Part shown: piece after piece, positions 5,237-5,955 of the stretch
Layout: each line of letters begins with the position of its first letter
Numbering within the stretch: position 1 is the first letter of the stretch
NCBI GenBank assembly: GCA_028280145.1
Contig: JANQMM010000023.1
Location: 1 to 5,955, forward strand
DNA: 5,955 nt
DNA from: Minisyncoccota bacterium
GTDB lineage: Bacteria > Patescibacteriota > Minisyncoccia > Phycocordibacterales > JACZSL01
Direction: 5' to 3'
Notes under the pieces: model-generated
The model's database searches: none
What the model was told of the DNA's origin: nothing
What the model saw: the letters and a program-made list of their open reading frames with translations, nothing else
Program-made: the position numbers and the translations under genes

Positions 5237-5955
5237 ATGGCCAAAGACAACAAGAAGAGGGATGCAGAGAAAGGGAAGAAGCAAGAGAAAAAGAAAGAAG
5301 ACGTTATCTTGATGGGAGCTCCCAGAAATGAAGTGAAGAGCTTGCCAAAGGAGGCAGACGTCAAAAAGCGCATTGAACAAAAAAATACTGCAAAGAGAGG
5401 GAAGCAGAAAGACGAAAGTGAGAAAGCCGGAGTCAAGATTGAGTTTGATGACACGGTGGCACATACTACTGCCAAAAAGGAAGAACTCCCTAAAATTGAG
5501 TCAAAAACAGAAACGGTAAATGCGAAGGAGCACGTTGGCCTCGGAAAGATCTTTCTTGCTTTGATCGGTCTTTTTGTTGCGTATCTTATTGTTGGTCAGA
5601 TATTTAACTTCTTTGGTCCGACCTCGATCTCTCTTATCTCTCTTTGGCCGCTACTCCTTATTCTTATCGGATTTTCTCTCTTTAAGGTAAAAAAGAAAAG
5701 CTATACGCATGTTCTCGGATATCTTCTTGTGTTGGTCGTATTCTTTGCATCAGTGATCCTCGTGTTCAAGGGCGGGGATATTGTAACGATTCAGGTGACT
5801 GATGAAGTGGTGACTGAAGAGCGTGGCGTCGATCCTTTCACTGAGATTGTGTTTGATGGGCGGGGCACACTTTCTCTTACTCAAGGTGATCGAGAAGCAG
5901 TTATCATCACTGCAGATGATGCTGTTGTTGAAGAGATGGTGTTAGAGCAGGACGG
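5237..5955 (+). CDS. Three-TM membrane protein with DUF2807-like extracellular domain (3' end outside window)
   Basis: The frame is open from ATG 5237 to the window end, giving 240 residues so far. AGAGG (5227-5231) lies 5 nt before the ATG. Residues 1-100 are hydrophilic and very rich in Lys and Glu, probably a disordered cytoplasmic tail. Three hydrophobic helices follow at about 104-126, 131-149 and 157-177; the second (SLWPLLLILIGFSLF) resembles the small TM repeats of LiaI/LiaF-type envelope-stress proteins. The KVKKK loop (150-154) is positive-inside, putting the C-terminus outside. From about 200, FTEIVFDGRGTLSLTQGD resembles the start of a DUF2807 (GIN-type) beta-repeat domain, predicted adhesin-like in databases but of unproven function. 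The gene has its own near-consensus promoter. The topology is well supported; the DUF2807 call rests on ~40 residues. Confidence 0.8.
   Translation, partial: MAKDNKKRDAEKGKKQEKKKEDVILMGAPRNEVKSLPKEADVKKRIEQKNTAKRGKQKDESEKAGVKIEFDDTVAHTTAKKEELPKIESKTETVNAKEHVGLGKIFLALIGLFVAYLIVGQIFNFFGPTSISLISLWPLLLILIGFSLFKVKKKSYTHVLGYLLVLVVFFASVILVFKGGDIVTIQVTDEVVTEERGVDPFTEIVFDGRGTLSLTQGDREAVIITADDAVVEEMVLEQD

Overview
The window looks like a chromosomal segment of a bacterium using the standard code (the large minus-strand gene stops at TGA). My best guess is a Candidatus Patescibacteria (CPR, Parcubacteria-like) genome. The main reason is the small TrpR-like regulator, whose MPHVSKRK start and LLTQTEKIMLAK segment match what I recall of CPR proteins of this type. 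Single-domain secreted or membrane proteins of unknown function fit too. This placement is an inference, because no rRNA or other strong taxonomic marker is present.

Layout. (1) 1-324, plus: the C-terminal end of a secreted-looking Cys-containing protein, followed after 5 nt by (2) a DUF389 membrane protein (330-1076). A strong bidirectional terminator (1077-1105) separates this pair from (3) a convergent minus-strand gene (1148-3109). That gene encodes a lipoprotein with a Gly/Pro linker, two Ig-like domains and a C-terminal HEFWH zincin-like domain. It is clearly more GC-rich than what follows. (4) 3110-3457: AT-rich gene-free DNA with leader hairpins and two copies of a perfect 18-bp palindrome. 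(5) 3458-3859, minus: a TrpR/YerC-type DNA-binding protein. (6) 3860-4025: a divergent intergenic region with two more copies of the same palindrome. (7) 4026-5111, plus: DNA polymerase IV (dinB). (8) A near-consensus promoter and 5' UTR hairpin (5146-5196) lead into (9) 5237-5955, plus: a three-TM protein with a Lys/Glu-rich cytoplasmic tail and the start of an extracellular DUF2807-like domain, cut by the window end.

The most striking structure is the set of four identical palindromes, CTTACGATATATCGTAAG. Two lie on each side of the TrpR-like gene: one is 8 bp before its start codon, one is 3 bp past its stop, and one lies in the dinB upstream region. I infer that the palindrome is the operator of the TrpR-like protein, giving autoregulation and possibly control of the error-prone polymerase. 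An alternative is that the gene and its palindromes form a self-contained mobile or selfish module. Nothing in the window proves either.
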